From NCBI GenBank assembly GCA_035388585.1, contig DAOOQE010000021.1, forward strand, positions 1 through 22,069: DNA of 22,069 nucleotides, written 5' to 3'. The DNA comes from CAG-492 sp035388585 (GTDB lineage Bacteria; Bacillota; Clostridia; TANB77; CAG-508). Position 1 is the first letter of the stretch, and every line of letters starts with the position of its first letter. A program made the translations under genes and the position numbers. Below are positions 7,203-14,760 of this stretch, one piece after another. The notes beneath the pieces are model-generated. The model had not been told where the DNA came from. It did not search any database and was given only the letters and a program-made list of their open reading frames with translations.

Positions 7203-8807
7203 TTATTTCCAGTGCATATAATTTAATTCAGGGAAAATACAATCAATATTTTCTATATACTCTAAAAACTGTATATCTATATTGTTATTAAAAATTTGAT
7301 TATATAAATTTAAAAATCTTCCAGTATGTTCTTTAATACGCTTATTTGCATATTCTACCATAGTTTTATTTGTAAGTATGAATAACCAATCACTACTTTG
7401 TAAAAGAAGTAATTCGCGTCCGCATTGAGTAATAGCACGCTGTATTAAAAGAGAAGTATGAGCTGTTTTAGGAAATCTATTTACCAATTCAATCATTTTT
7501 GCTCCAATATTATACAAATGTCTGTGAGCATAATCATTCAGCGGGTTAACCCAAACTTCACTAAAACCATTAGCTCCCCAGCTTGAACTAGACGGTGTAG
7601 ATATTTGTAAATTAGGATAATTACACAAATATTCACTTGGTGTTGTTAAACTAAAATTTGATGACTCTAAATCAATTTTTTTAAATAACTCATAAATCCA
7701 TTCAGGTCCTTCATACCACCAATGTCCATATAATTCGGCATCATAAGGACATAAAATAATTGGGGGGTTTTCCATATAATTAGATAATTTTTCTATTTGT
7801 TCTTCTCTACTATTTTTAAAATGAGTTGCTTGTCTAAACACAACATCATGAGCAGCTTTAATATTATACAAATCTTTTTCCTTTGTGTTTCCAGTGATCT
7901 TGTAATATTTAATTCCTGTATGAACTCTAGCTCCATTTGAAGCAATATAAGGTTTTATATATTCATAATCAGCATCATAACCTAGATCTTTATAGAAATC
8001 TCGATAATTATAATCTCCAGGATAACCGTTAATAGAGCTCCAGACCTGTTTAGAGGATTCAATATCACGTCCAAAAGCTACTAATCCATTTGGAGATACT
8101 ATTGGTGCAAATGTTCCATATATTGGAGCTGGGTTAGCATATAAAATTCCATGTGATTCAGTAATAATATAATCGATTTTGAATTCTCTTAAGTAATTAT
8201 CTAGTTCTGGGATATAACCACATTCAGGAAGCCAAATTCCTTTAGGGTTTGTATCAAAAAATTTTTTGTAACAATCAACTGCAATCCCAATTTGTGCCTT
8301 TACGGTATTTGGATTTGAAAATAAAAGTGGAAGAAATCCATGTGTTGCACCACATGTAATAATTTCTAATACACCTATTTTTTGAAAAAATTTAAAATTA
8401 GAAATCAAATCACAATCTAAATTATCTCTAAAGAATATCAAATCATCTGAATATTTTTTAAAATAGTAATTAGATAGTTCATAAAGTTTTTCGTTATTAA
8501 TATTTTTTTTCACTTCTTTTTTAGATAACTCAATATGTTTATTTAAATATTCGATGTATCTATTTTTTAATAATTTGTTATCTAGCATATTTAGTAAAGG
8601 TGGGGTAAGTGACATGGTGATTTTAAAATTAATTTTCTCTGACACTAATTTATCAAATGTTCTTAAAAGTGGAATATAGGTTTCTGAAATAGCTTCAAAA
8701 AGCCACTGTTCTTCAAGATAATCAGAATTTTCAGGATGATGTATAAAAGGTAAGTGAGCATGTAGAACAAGACTTACATATCCCTTATTTTTTTTTATAG
8801 AATTCAT
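7203..8807 (-). CDS. GH57 1,4-alpha-glucan branching enzyme (DUF1957 domain)
   Basis: GH57 branching enzymes introduce alpha-1,6 branches into alpha-1,4-glucans. Residues 10-24 (YVSLVLHAHLPFIHH) form the GH57 first motif and TCGATHGFLPLL (151-162) the second. IWLPECGY (191-198) carries the nucleophile Glu195. CPYDAELYGHWWYEGP (353-368) carries the acid/base Asp356. The C-terminal half includes SSSWGANGF and a helical DUF1957 domain. At 534 residues it matches the 520-560 residue TK1436/TTHA1902-type enzymes. The minus-strand ATG follows TAAGGAG at good spacing. It lies downstream of the DUF4912 gene on the same strand, separated by a repeat-filled 227-bp spacer, and forms an alpha-glucan group with the debranching enzyme and GT4 genes. 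Confidence 0.94.
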   Translation of the reverse strand: MNSIKKNKGYVSLVLHAHLPFIHHPENSDYLEEQWLFEAISETYIPLLRTFDKLVSEKINFKITMSLTPPLLNMLDNKLLKNRYIEYLNKHIELSKKEVKKNINNEKLYELSNYYFKKYSDDLIFFRDNLDCDLISNFKFFQKIGVLEIITCGATHGFLPLLFSNPNTVKAQIGIAVDCYKKFFDTNPKGIWLPECGYIPELDNYLREFKIDYIITESHGILYANPAPIYGTFAPIVSPNGLVAFGRDIESSKQVWSSINGYPGDYNYRDFYKDLGYDADYEYIKPYIASNGARVHTGIKYYKITGNTKEKDLYNIKAAHDVVFRQATHFKNSREEQIEKLSNYMENPPIILCPYDAELYGHWWYEGPEWIYELFKKIDLESSNFSLTTPSEYLCNYPNLQISTPSSSSWGANGFSEVWVNPLNDYAHRHLYNIGAKMIELVNRFPKTAHTSLLIQRAITQCGRELLLLQSSDWLFILTNKTMVEYANKRIKEHTGRFLNLYNQIFNNNIDIQFLEYIENIDCIFPELNYMHWK

Positions 8808-8851
8808 ATATAAATTGCTCCTTAGTCTTTCTTTTTTGAATATTTTTAATT

Positions 8852-9027
8852 AATTTGTATATTTGGAAATCTCAGTTCCTTTTTATATTTGGTTATTTAA
8901 ATTAATTTGTATATTTGGCAATTCCAATCAATTTGTATATTTGGTAATTTCAATCAATTTTTATTTGGCAATTTCGATCAATTCTTATTTGGCAATTTCA
9001 ATCAATTTTTATTTGGCAAATTCAATT
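8852..9027 (-). repeat. 24-27 bp tandem repeat array upstream of the GH57 gene
   Basis: About seven units start near 8852, 8879, 8904, 8930, 8956, 8980 and 9004. On the plus strand the core is AATTTGTATATTTGGCAATT in the first units. It shortens to AATTTTTATTTGGCAATTTC in the last three, by loss of GTA-like bases, so unit length falls from 27 to 26 to 24 bp across the array. The array occupies almost the whole spacer between the DUF4912 and GH57 genes and would be part of their transcript. Confidence 0.9.
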
Positions 9028-9034
9028 TAACAAA

Positions 9035-9907
9035 CTAATTAAAATTAGTATTATTCATTTTTGAGGATGGATTATTAGTAAATTCATTTACATAGTCTTT
9101 TAAATAAAAATCATAAATATTATATAATTTTTTAAAATTATTAGCTTCTATTTTCTTACTTGTTTTAATTTTGGATTCTATATTAAAAAATTCATAATTT
9201 TTAGGTAATTCTTCAAAAAGTATATTATCATTAGGACATAATATTGAATTCGAATTAGTTATTAATATAAATTCGTTCTCTAAATTATTGTAGGGTTTAA
9301 GTCCCAGTTGTACTTCATATTCACAATTAGAATGGTCAATATCTATATACCAATTTGTTGCGAATTCATTAATTTCAATTTCAAAATTTGTAGAAAGTGT
9401 TTTATTAATAACAGTTAAAATAGGTTTTGTATTTTGGAAAAGATTAGAACCATATTTTTCTTTTAGTTTTTGCTTATCTAATTCAGAAATTTCCCAAAAT
9501 GCAAATAATGTATTTGGATTTTGAGCAACTAAAACTAAATATGTTTTTTCATATGTGTTTGGTAAATCATAATGTTCAGAATAGAATTGCATAGTGTTTT
9601 TTTGTATAATATCTTTGGTTTTATTATTTTTTGATTTATTAAGATTAACATTTTTTTTATTTTTATTATTTTTATCATTTTTATCATTTTTATCATTTTT
9701 ATTAAGACTATCGTTTTTTTTATTTTTATTAAGACTACCGTTTTTTTTATTATTTTTATTGTTAATTTTGTCTTTTTTTATGATAGTATTATTATTTAAA
9801 GGTTTATTAGAAATTTCTTTTTTCATTTTACTATTTTTAGATTTAATTAATTTTTTTGGTGATGTTTTTGATTTTTCTGTATTTTCTGTATTTAAATTAT
9901 TTTTCAT
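9035..9907 (-). CDS. DUF4912 protein with Lys/Asn-rich repetitive N-terminus
   Basis: The C-terminal part (about 107-235) is a DUF4912 domain. It has the family pattern YDLPNTYEKTYLVLVAQNP (113-131) followed by LFAFWEIS (134-141) and a beta-rich core with WYIDIDH and CEYEVQLGLK. DUF4912 has no proven biochemistry that I know of. From recollection, it often neighbours GH57 DUF1957 branching enzymes and GT4 glycosyltransferases, and an alpha-glucan-associated role is inferred. Residues 1-105 are predicted disordered and strongly basic, with internal repeats (NGSLNKNKK/NDSLNKNDK, then NDKNDKNDK) produced by 27-bp and 9-bp DNA repeats. The start follows AGGAGG at ideal spacing. A 13-bp perfect inverted repeat lies immediately upstream of the ribosome binding site. 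Confidence 0.85.
   Translation of the reverse strand: MKNNLNTENTEKSKTSPKKLIKSKNSKMKKEISNKPLNNNTIIKKDKINNKNNKKNGSLNKNKKNDSLNKNDKNDKNDKNNKNKKNVNLNKSKNNKTKDIIQKNTMQFYSEHYDLPNTYEKTYLVLVAQNPNTLFAFWEISELDKQKLKEKYGSNLFQNTKPILTVINKTLSTNFEIEINEFATNWYIDIDHSNCEYEVQLGLKPYNNLENEFILITNSNSILCPNDNILFEELPKNYEFFNIESKIKTSKKIEANNFKKLYNIYDFYLKDYVNEFTNNPSSKMNNTNFN
9655..9760 (-). repeat. 9 bp and 27 bp tandem repeats inside the DUF4912 gene
   Basis: The plus strand shows TTTTTATCA repeated three to four times (about 9663-9700), encoding Asn-Asp-Lys triplets on the minus strand. It also shows ATTAAGACTATCG plus T-rich sequence repeated with a 27-bp period (9701 and 9728). All unit lengths are multiples of three, so the frame is kept. 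Confidence 0.85.
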
Positions 9908-9919
9908 GATATTTCCTCC

Positions 9920-9949
9920 TATGTAATAAGATAATCATCTTATTACATA
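9920..9949. promoter_or_regulatory. 13 bp perfect inverted repeat upstream of the DUF4912 gene
   Basis: TATGTAATAAGAT (9920-9932) and ATCTTATTACATA (9937-9949) are perfect reverse complements around AATC. The repeat touches the AGGAGG of the DUF4912 gene on one side and a candidate minus-strand -10 (TATAGT, 9949-9954; TTGAAA at 9970-9975, short 15-base spacer) on the other. It could be a repressor operator at the transcription start or an RNA hairpin controlling the ribosome binding site. Confidence 0.6.
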
Positions 9950-10219
9950 CTATATTAAAAAAAATTTATTTTCAATAGATAAAACAAAAAATCAGTTTCA
10001 TAATGAAAATAAATAAAATATAAAAAAATTTTTTGATATAAAAAATTAAATTTCATATATGGATAAGAAATTATCTAATAATAAAAAAACAAAAAATTGC
10101 ATTAAACATATAATAATGGAAATTATGATAAAGTGAAAAAGTAATTGCAATTTTATAACATTAACTGTAATTGAAAAGTAATGGAAATTATTAAAAAATA
10201 TATATAAATATGTTTACTT
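9950..10219. other. divergent intergenic region between DUF4912 and GT4 genes
   Basis: Apart from the candidate promoters at its two ends I see no coding sequence, RNA gene or repeat array in this AT-rich spacer. Confidence 0.5.
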
Positions 10220-10248
10220 TTGTCAAAATCTTTTATAGAATATATCTA
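10220..10248 (+). promoter_or_regulatory. putative sigma-A promoter for the GT4 operon
   Basis: TTGTCA (10220-10225) and TATCTA (10243-10248) are separated by 17 bases. They lie about 40 bases before the GT4 start codon and upstream of a strong AAGGAGG. Confidence 0.5.
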
Positions 10249-10285
10249 ATATTAAAAGAGAAAATATACAAAGGAGGAACTGTAA

Positions 10286-11578
10286 TTGAAGATTTTAATG
10301 CTTACATGGGAGTATCCACCAAGAATAGTAGGAGGAATATCAAGAGTTGTATACGATTTATCTCATAGGCTCATAAAAGATGGACATGATGTGACTATAA
10401 TAACATATAAGGATGGAGAAGCTCCAGAGTTTGAAAATGACGAGGGTGTAATTGTTTATAGAGTAGAAAACTATATGATACATCCAAATAATTTTACTGA
10501 TTGGGTTATGCAATTAAACTTTAATATTTTAGCTAAAGCAAATCAAATAATATTAAATCAAGGAAAATTTGATGTGATACATGCTCATGATTGGCTTGTT
10601 GCATATTCAGCAAAATCATTAAAAAACTCATATGATATTCCAATAGTATCAACAATTCATGCAACAGAATCAGGAAGAAACAGCGGAATACATGATGATA
10701 CACAAAGATATATAAATGATACAGAATGGCTTTTAACATATGAATCAAATGAAGTAATTGTTAATAGTAAATATATGAAAAATGAATTACAAAGATTATT
10801 TGGTCTTCCATTTGATAAAATTAATGTTATTCCAAATGGTATAAATCTAGACTTATACCAAGGAATTGATAAAGATCTGGAATTTAGAAGAAAATATGCA
10901 AGAGATGATGAAAAAATAATATTATATATAGGACGCTTGGTTTATGAAAAAGGTGTACAACATTTGATTTCAGCAATGCCTAAAATTTTGAATCATTATA
11001 ATGATGCAAAATTAATAATTGGCGGAAAAGGGGGAATGATAGATGAATTAAAAAAACAGGTTGATAATTTAGGTTTATTGAATAAGGTGTATTTTACTGG
11101 GTATCTAAATTCAAAAGAGGTTAAGAAGATTTATAAATGTGCTGATGTATCAGTCTTTCCAAGCACATATGAACCTTTTGGAATAGTTGCATTAGAATCT
11201 ATGCTAGCTGGAATACCAACAGTTGTTTCAGATATAGGTGGGCTAGATGAAATAATAACTCATAGAGAAAATGGTATGAAAACATATGCAGGAAATTATA
11301 ATTCAATTGCTGATTCTGTTTTAGAAATTTTGTATAATAAAGAGATAAGTAGCAAAATATCAAAGAATGCTCAAATTACAATAAAGCAAAATTATAGCTG
11401 GAATAAGATTGCTCAAGATACTTTTTTTTCATATGAAAAAGCTATATGTCAGACTTTCGCAGATAAACAAGCAAACCAGATAATACAAGAAAATGCACAT
11501 AAAACGCATAAAGCAAAAAATACAGAAAAGGAAATCACAAAATTGTTAAGTTTCAAAAAAAGACATGCATATGCATAG
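10286..11578 (+). CDS. GT4-family glycosyltransferase, probable alpha-glucan synthase
   Basis: This is a GT-B fold retaining glycosyltransferase. The N-terminal domain has the glycogen-synthase-like MLTWEYPPRIVGGISRV (5-21) with the glycine-rich loop, and VIHAHDWL (97-104). The C-terminal nucleotide-sugar domain has GRLVYEKGVQHL (216-227) and the EX7E motif EPFGIVALE (296-304), typical of GT4. The WEYPP and HAHDW motifs resemble starch/glycogen synthases, and the neighbours are branching and debranching enzymes, so synthesis of an alpha-1,4-glucan is the most likely role. This is an inference, and a different sugar acceptor is possible. The TTG start follows AAGGAGG (10271-10277). Residues 400-430 form a basic tail. 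It appears to lead an operon with the YlbF-family gene 63 bp downstream. Confidence 0.9.
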   Translation: MKILMLTWEYPPRIVGGISRVVYDLSHRLIKDGHDVTIITYKDGEAPEFENDEGVIVYRVENYMIHPNNFTDWVMQLNFNILAKANQIILNQGKFDVIHAHDWLVAYSAKSLKNSYDIPIVSTIHATESGRNSGIHDDTQRYINDTEWLLTYESNEVIVNSKYMKNELQRLFGLPFDKINVIPNGINLDLYQGIDKDLEFRRKYARDDEKIILYIGRLVYEKGVQHLISAMPKILNHYNDAKLIIGGKGGMIDELKKQVDNLGLLNKVYFTGYLNSKEVKKIYKCADVSVFPSTYEPFGIVALESMLAGIPTVVSDIGGLDEIITHRENGMKTYAGNYNSIADSVLEILYNKEISSKISKNAQITIKQNYSWNKIAQDTFFSYEKAICQTFADKQANQIIQENAHKTHKAKNTEKEITKLLSFKKRHAYA

Positions 11579-11641
11579 TATATAATTATATATTTGAAAA
11601 TTTTAAATAGAATATAAATATTATTAGAAAGGTAGATAAAA

Positions 11642-11974
11642 ATGAATGTATATGATACAGCTAATAAATTAGCGTTAGAATTAAGAGAGTCAAAAGAATA
11701 TATGGAATATAAATTAGCAAAACAAAAAATTATGGAGAATAATGATTTTAAATCTAAGATAGAAGAATTTGAAAAAGGAAGATATGATGTACAGGTTCTT
11801 GCTCTAAGAGGAAATCAAGAAGATAATGAAAAGATAGCTAGTCTTCAAGAATTATATTCAGAATTAGTTCAAATACCAGAGATAAAAAATTATTTCGATT
11901 TGGAAGTTAAATTTAATATTTTAGTTGCAGATGTGAATAAAATTATTGGTGAGGCAATAAAAGATATATTATAA
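11642..11974 (+). CDS. YlbF/YmcA-family regulator
   Basis: This 110-residue, all-helical, charged protein has the YlbF pattern: the N-terminal VYDTANKLALELRESKEY, then KQKIMENNDFKSKIEEF, and a C-terminal LYSELVQIPEIKNYFDLEVK with FNILVADVNKIIGEAI. In Bacillus the YlbF-YmcA-YaaT complex promotes RNase Y-dependent mRNA maturation and affects competence, sporulation and biofilm. A similar role here is inferred from the family only. The ATG follows AGAAAGG (11627-11633). It lies in the same direction as, and close behind, the GT4 gene. Confidence 0.85.
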   Translation: MNVYDTANKLALELRESKEYMEYKLAKQKIMENNDFKSKIEEFEKGRYDVQVLALRGNQEDNEKIASLQELYSELVQIPEIKNYFDLEVKFNILVADVNKIIGEAIKDIL

Positions 11975-12025
11975 TAATTTTAAAATATATGGTTTTATAA
12001 AGCTGTTATACTTCTAATCTTTGGG

Positions 12026-12262
12026 TTGATATTTTTGGGTGTACGTACATATTTAGAAATGGATGCTATGATAAAAGCAAGATATTTAGCAAAAGAATAT
12101 TTGCTCGATAATTCGGATAAATTATCAAAGGAAGAAATAGATTTAATTGTATCTAAATACGATTATATTAATGATGTAGGGATTAAATTAACAGTTGCAA
12201 TATTAGCATGGAAGCCTATATTTAGATTTTTATTATTTATATTCATATGTATAATAAAATAA
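12026..12262 (+). CDS. small predicted membrane protein, start uncertain
   Basis: I do not recognise a family. The first available start is TTG at 12026, with no Shine-Dalgarno sequence. The frame is open back to 11984, and upstream codons encode a hydrophobic stretch (WFYKAVILLIFGLIFLGV) that would make a complete N-terminal membrane helix, so the real protein probably starts before 12026. The only nearby ATG (11989) is one base out of frame, which suggests a frameshift or a non-standard start. The centre (residues 8-55) is charged and helical, and the C-terminus (about 58-76) is a second hydrophobic segment. It follows the YlbF gene in the same direction and precedes a strong terminator, so it would be the last operon gene. 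Confidence 0.5.
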   Translation: MIFLGVRTYLEMDAMIKARYLAKEYLLDNSDKLSKEEIDLIVSKYDYINDVGIKLTVAILAWKPIFRFLLFIFICIIK

Positions 12263-12394
12263 TTTTAAATACTAAATAATATAGAAAATGTTTAAGAAAT
12301 ACTGAAAATTCCTTAAAAGAAAGATTAAAATCAAATATTAAATAATCTAGTAAATTTTTAATTTCTAAAATAAAATACAAACTTCTCTTGTATA

Positions 12395-12427
12395 AAAAAT
12401 CCACACTAAAGAATAGTGTGGATTTTT
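12395..12427. terminator. bidirectional terminator
   Basis: AAAAATCCACACTA (12395-12408) pairs perfectly with TAGTGTGGATTTTT (12414-12427) around AAGAA. With A-run and T-run flanks it can end the plus-strand GT4-ylbF transcript and the minus-strand 89-residue gene, which converge here. The bases from 12263 to 12394 contain no other feature that I can see. Confidence 0.9.
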
Positions 12428-12434
12428 GCGTTCA

Positions 12435-12704
12435 TTAATAAAATTCCAATTCTTTTTTGATTATTGTCTTTATAGGATTAACAATATTTTTTGAATCCAA
12501 AAAGACTTTTCCTTTTAATTTTTTTCTTGCAATATTCAAAGAATTTTGAATGTCAATTTTTTCTTCTGTTATTTCATATTTAAGAAAAATTGATTTCACA
12601 AGTTTGAAATTACTTATTTGAAGCGCATATGGTGTTTCTGTTGCTATGCCTGTTATAATTATACCAGACCGAAACTCACTTGGGTTGAAAGGCGAATAAA
12701 GCAT
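12435..12704 (-). CDS. hypothetical 89-residue protein, unrecognised
   Basis: I do not recognise this protein. It has no signal peptide or membrane segment. It begins MLYSPFNPSEFRSGIIITGI, has an alternating beta-like N-terminal half and a basic C-terminal half with ARKKLKGKVFLDSKN and ending KKELEFY. It looks real because it has a complete set of expression signals: a near-consensus minus-strand promoter (12753-12781), AAGGGGGG seven bases before the ATG, and a terminator 8 bases after the stop. It is monocistronic, between the ylbF operon and recJ. Its base composition is slightly richer in GC than its neighbours. Confidence 0.75.
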   Translation of the reverse strand: MLYSPFNPSEFRSGIIITGIATETPYALQISNFKLVKSIFLKYEITEEKIDIQNSLNIARKKLKGKVFLDSKNIVNPIKTIIKKELEFY

Positions 12705-12752
12705 AAAATTACCCCCCTTCTATATATAAAAAAGCTTCCAACTTATGAAATT

Positions 12753-12781
12753 ATTATATAGTATTGTAGTTATAAAGTCAA
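12753..12781 (-). promoter_or_regulatory. strong sigma-A promoter of the 89-residue gene
   Basis: On the minus strand TTGACT (12781-12776), a 17-base spacer and a perfect TATAAT (12758-12753) lie about 50 bases before the ATG. This differs from the ideal sigma-A promoter at one position. Confidence 0.8.
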
Positions 12782-12919
12782 ATATGATATTTTATTGCGT
12801 AAACTACAGTTTGAATAAATATAAGTACTAAATCGAAATGATTTATTAATAAGCTAATAAAACCAAATTATATAAGAAAAAAATCTTTTTTTTAATAAAC
12901 CTTTTCAAAAGTATGAAAA

Positions 12920-12928
12920 TGGTATACA
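12920..12928 (+). promoter_or_regulatory. candidate extended -10 for recJ
   Basis: TGGTATACA is a TGn-extended -10 element 33 bases before the recJ ATG. No good -35 is visible at the usual distance. The rest of the 12782-12960 spacer shows nothing else. Confidence 0.4.
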
Positions 12929-12960
12929 ATAGAAAAAAATAAATAATAGGAGTATAAAGG

Positions 12961-14646
12961 ATGAATAAGAAATGGAAATGTTACGAAGAAAATAACGAAT
13001 TAGCAGAAAAAATAGAATCAAGATTTAGTGTTAGTAAGCTTTTAGCGAAAATATTAGTAAATAAAGGATTAGTAGAAGAAGAAAAAATAAAAGTTTTTTT
13101 AAACCCTACTAGAAGCGATTTTCACGATCCATATTTAATGCCAGACATGAGTATTGCAGTAGATAGAATATCAAAAGCAATAGAAGAAAAAGAAAAAATA
13201 ATTATATATGGAGATTATGATGTAGATGGAATAACAAGTATTACAGTATTAAAAAAATTCCTTCAAGATAGAGGTGTTGATGTTGATTGTTATATTCCAA
13301 ATAGACTAGAAGAAGGTTATGGTCTAAACAAAAATGCAATAAATAAAATATTTGAAAACGGTTATAATTTAATGATAACAGTTGATTGTGGAATATCAGG
13401 AATTGAAGAAATAGATTATGCAAATAGTTTGGGTCTGGAAATAATAGTTACAGATCATCATGAACAAGGTGAATTTTTACCAAAAGCACTAGCTATTGTT
13501 GATGCAAAAAGAAAGGATAATAAGTATCCGTTTAATCAATTAGCAGGAGTTGGAGTTGTTTTTAAAGTAATTCAAGCATTGGGGATAAAATATGGTTTAG
13601 ATGAAAAAGAATATTTAAAATATTTAGATTTAGTTTGTGTTGGCACAATTTCAGATATAGTTCCACTAATTGATGAAAATAGAGTAATAGCAAAATTAGG
13701 TCTAAAATTAGTTGAGATGACTCAAAATATTGGATTAAAAACATTATTAAAAGATGTTGGATATAAGAAGGTTGATTCTACAACAGTTTCATTTGGTATT
13801 GCACCAAGAATAAATGCTTGCGGAAGAATGGGACATGAACAAGAGGCTTTGCAATTATTTTTAACAGATAATATTTTAGAAGCACAAAAAATATCAGAGA
13901 AATTAAATGAATACAATAGAGCAAGACAAGAAACTGAAAAGAAAATATTTGAACAGGCATTAAAAATTGTTGAAAAAGAAGAAAAAAATAAGCCTTGTAT
14001 AATATTAGGAAATGATGAATGGCATCATGGAGTAATAGGTATAGTTGCATCAAAAGTTACAGAAATGTATTTTAAACCAAGTATATTAATTTGTTTTGAA
14101 GGTGAAGATGGAAAAGGTTCAGGAAGAAGTATACCAGGATTTGATTTACATGATGCATTAAGTAAATGCGGGGAATATATTGATAAATTTGGTGGACACT
14201 CTATGGCAGTGGGAATAAGTGTAAAAAAAGAAGATTTTGAAAATTTCAAAAATGAATTTCAAAAATATACAGCTTCAACAGATATACACTCAATTCTACC
14301 AATAGTAAATATAGATGAGGAGATAACATTAAAAGATTTTAATCTTTCTGCAGTAAATGATTTGAAATATTTGGAACCATTTGGAGAAGGAAATAAAATG
14401 CCTATATTCATGTATAAAAATTTAAAAATAAATTCTATTAGAGCTTTATCTGAGGGAAAACATTTAAAACTAACTTTAAAAGATGATAATTTTATAATGG
14501 AAGCAATAGGTTTTAATCTAGGTCACTTATCAACTGAATATAAAATAGGTGATAAAATAGATGTGGCAGGTAGTTTAGAAATTAATTCATTTAATTCAAG
14601 AGAAACTGTTCAAATCAATTTGAAGGATATAAGAAAGTCTTATTAG
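12961..14646 (+). CDS. recJ: single-stranded-DNA-specific exonuclease RecJ
   Basis: RecJ is a DHH-superfamily 5'-3' exonuclease on single-stranded DNA acting in recombination and base excision repair. Metal-binding motifs are clear: GDYDVDG (84-90), TVDCG (140-144), TDHHEQG (164-170, the DHH motif) and PRINACGRMGH (282-292), with HHGVIGIVASK and SGRSIPGFDLHDAL, and a GGHSMAVG motif in the DHHA1 domain. A C-terminal OB-fold domain follows, and 561 residues is close to the E. coli enzyme and lacks the C-terminal extension of Bacillus RecJ. The ATG follows AGGAG (12948-12952). The rel gene follows after 114 bp with no apt gene between, unlike many Clostridia. Confidence 0.95.
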   Translation: MNKKWKCYEENNELAEKIESRFSVSKLLAKILVNKGLVEEEKIKVFLNPTRSDFHDPYLMPDMSIAVDRISKAIEEKEKIIIYGDYDVDGITSITVLKKFLQDRGVDVDCYIPNRLEEGYGLNKNAINKIFENGYNLMITVDCGISGIEEIDYANSLGLEIIVTDHHEQGEFLPKALAIVDAKRKDNKYPFNQLAGVGVVFKVIQALGIKYGLDEKEYLKYLDLVCVGTISDIVPLIDENRVIAKLGLKLVEMTQNIGLKTLLKDVGYKKVDSTTVSFGIAPRINACGRMGHEQEALQLFLTDNILEAQKISEKLNEYNRARQETEKKIFEQALKIVEKEEKNKPCIILGNDEWHHGVIGIVASKVTEMYFKPSILICFEGEDGKGSGRSIPGFDLHDALSKCGEYIDKFGGHSMAVGISVKKEDFENFKNEFQKYTASTDIHSILPIVNIDEEITLKDFNLSAVNDLKYLEPFGEGNKMPIFMYKNLKINSIRALSEGKHLKLTLKDDNFIMEAIGFNLGHLSTEYKIGDKIDVAGSLEINSFNSRETVQINLKDIRKSY

Positions 14647-14760
14647 AAAAGTGAATTTGAAAAATTTTACTATTGAATTGTAAAAACAATAAATCAATTA
14701 TAAAAACATAATAAAAAAAATTAGATATAATTAATTCATAGGAAAAAGAGGGTGATATAA

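Noticed and set aside
8852..9027. CRISPR or iteron origin
   Set aside because: The repeats are adjacent without spacers, and no replication initiator gene is near. Nothing beyond tandem duplication is supported.
9594..9926. 110-codon plus-strand frame of Leu/Phe repeats
   Set aside because: It is the reverse complement of the Lys/Asn-rich part of the DUF4912 gene, so the apparent membrane protein is a composition artefact.
12435..12704. SpoVG or another small sporulation protein
   Set aside because: The length is similar to SpoVG, but none of its conserved segments is present, so no name is given.
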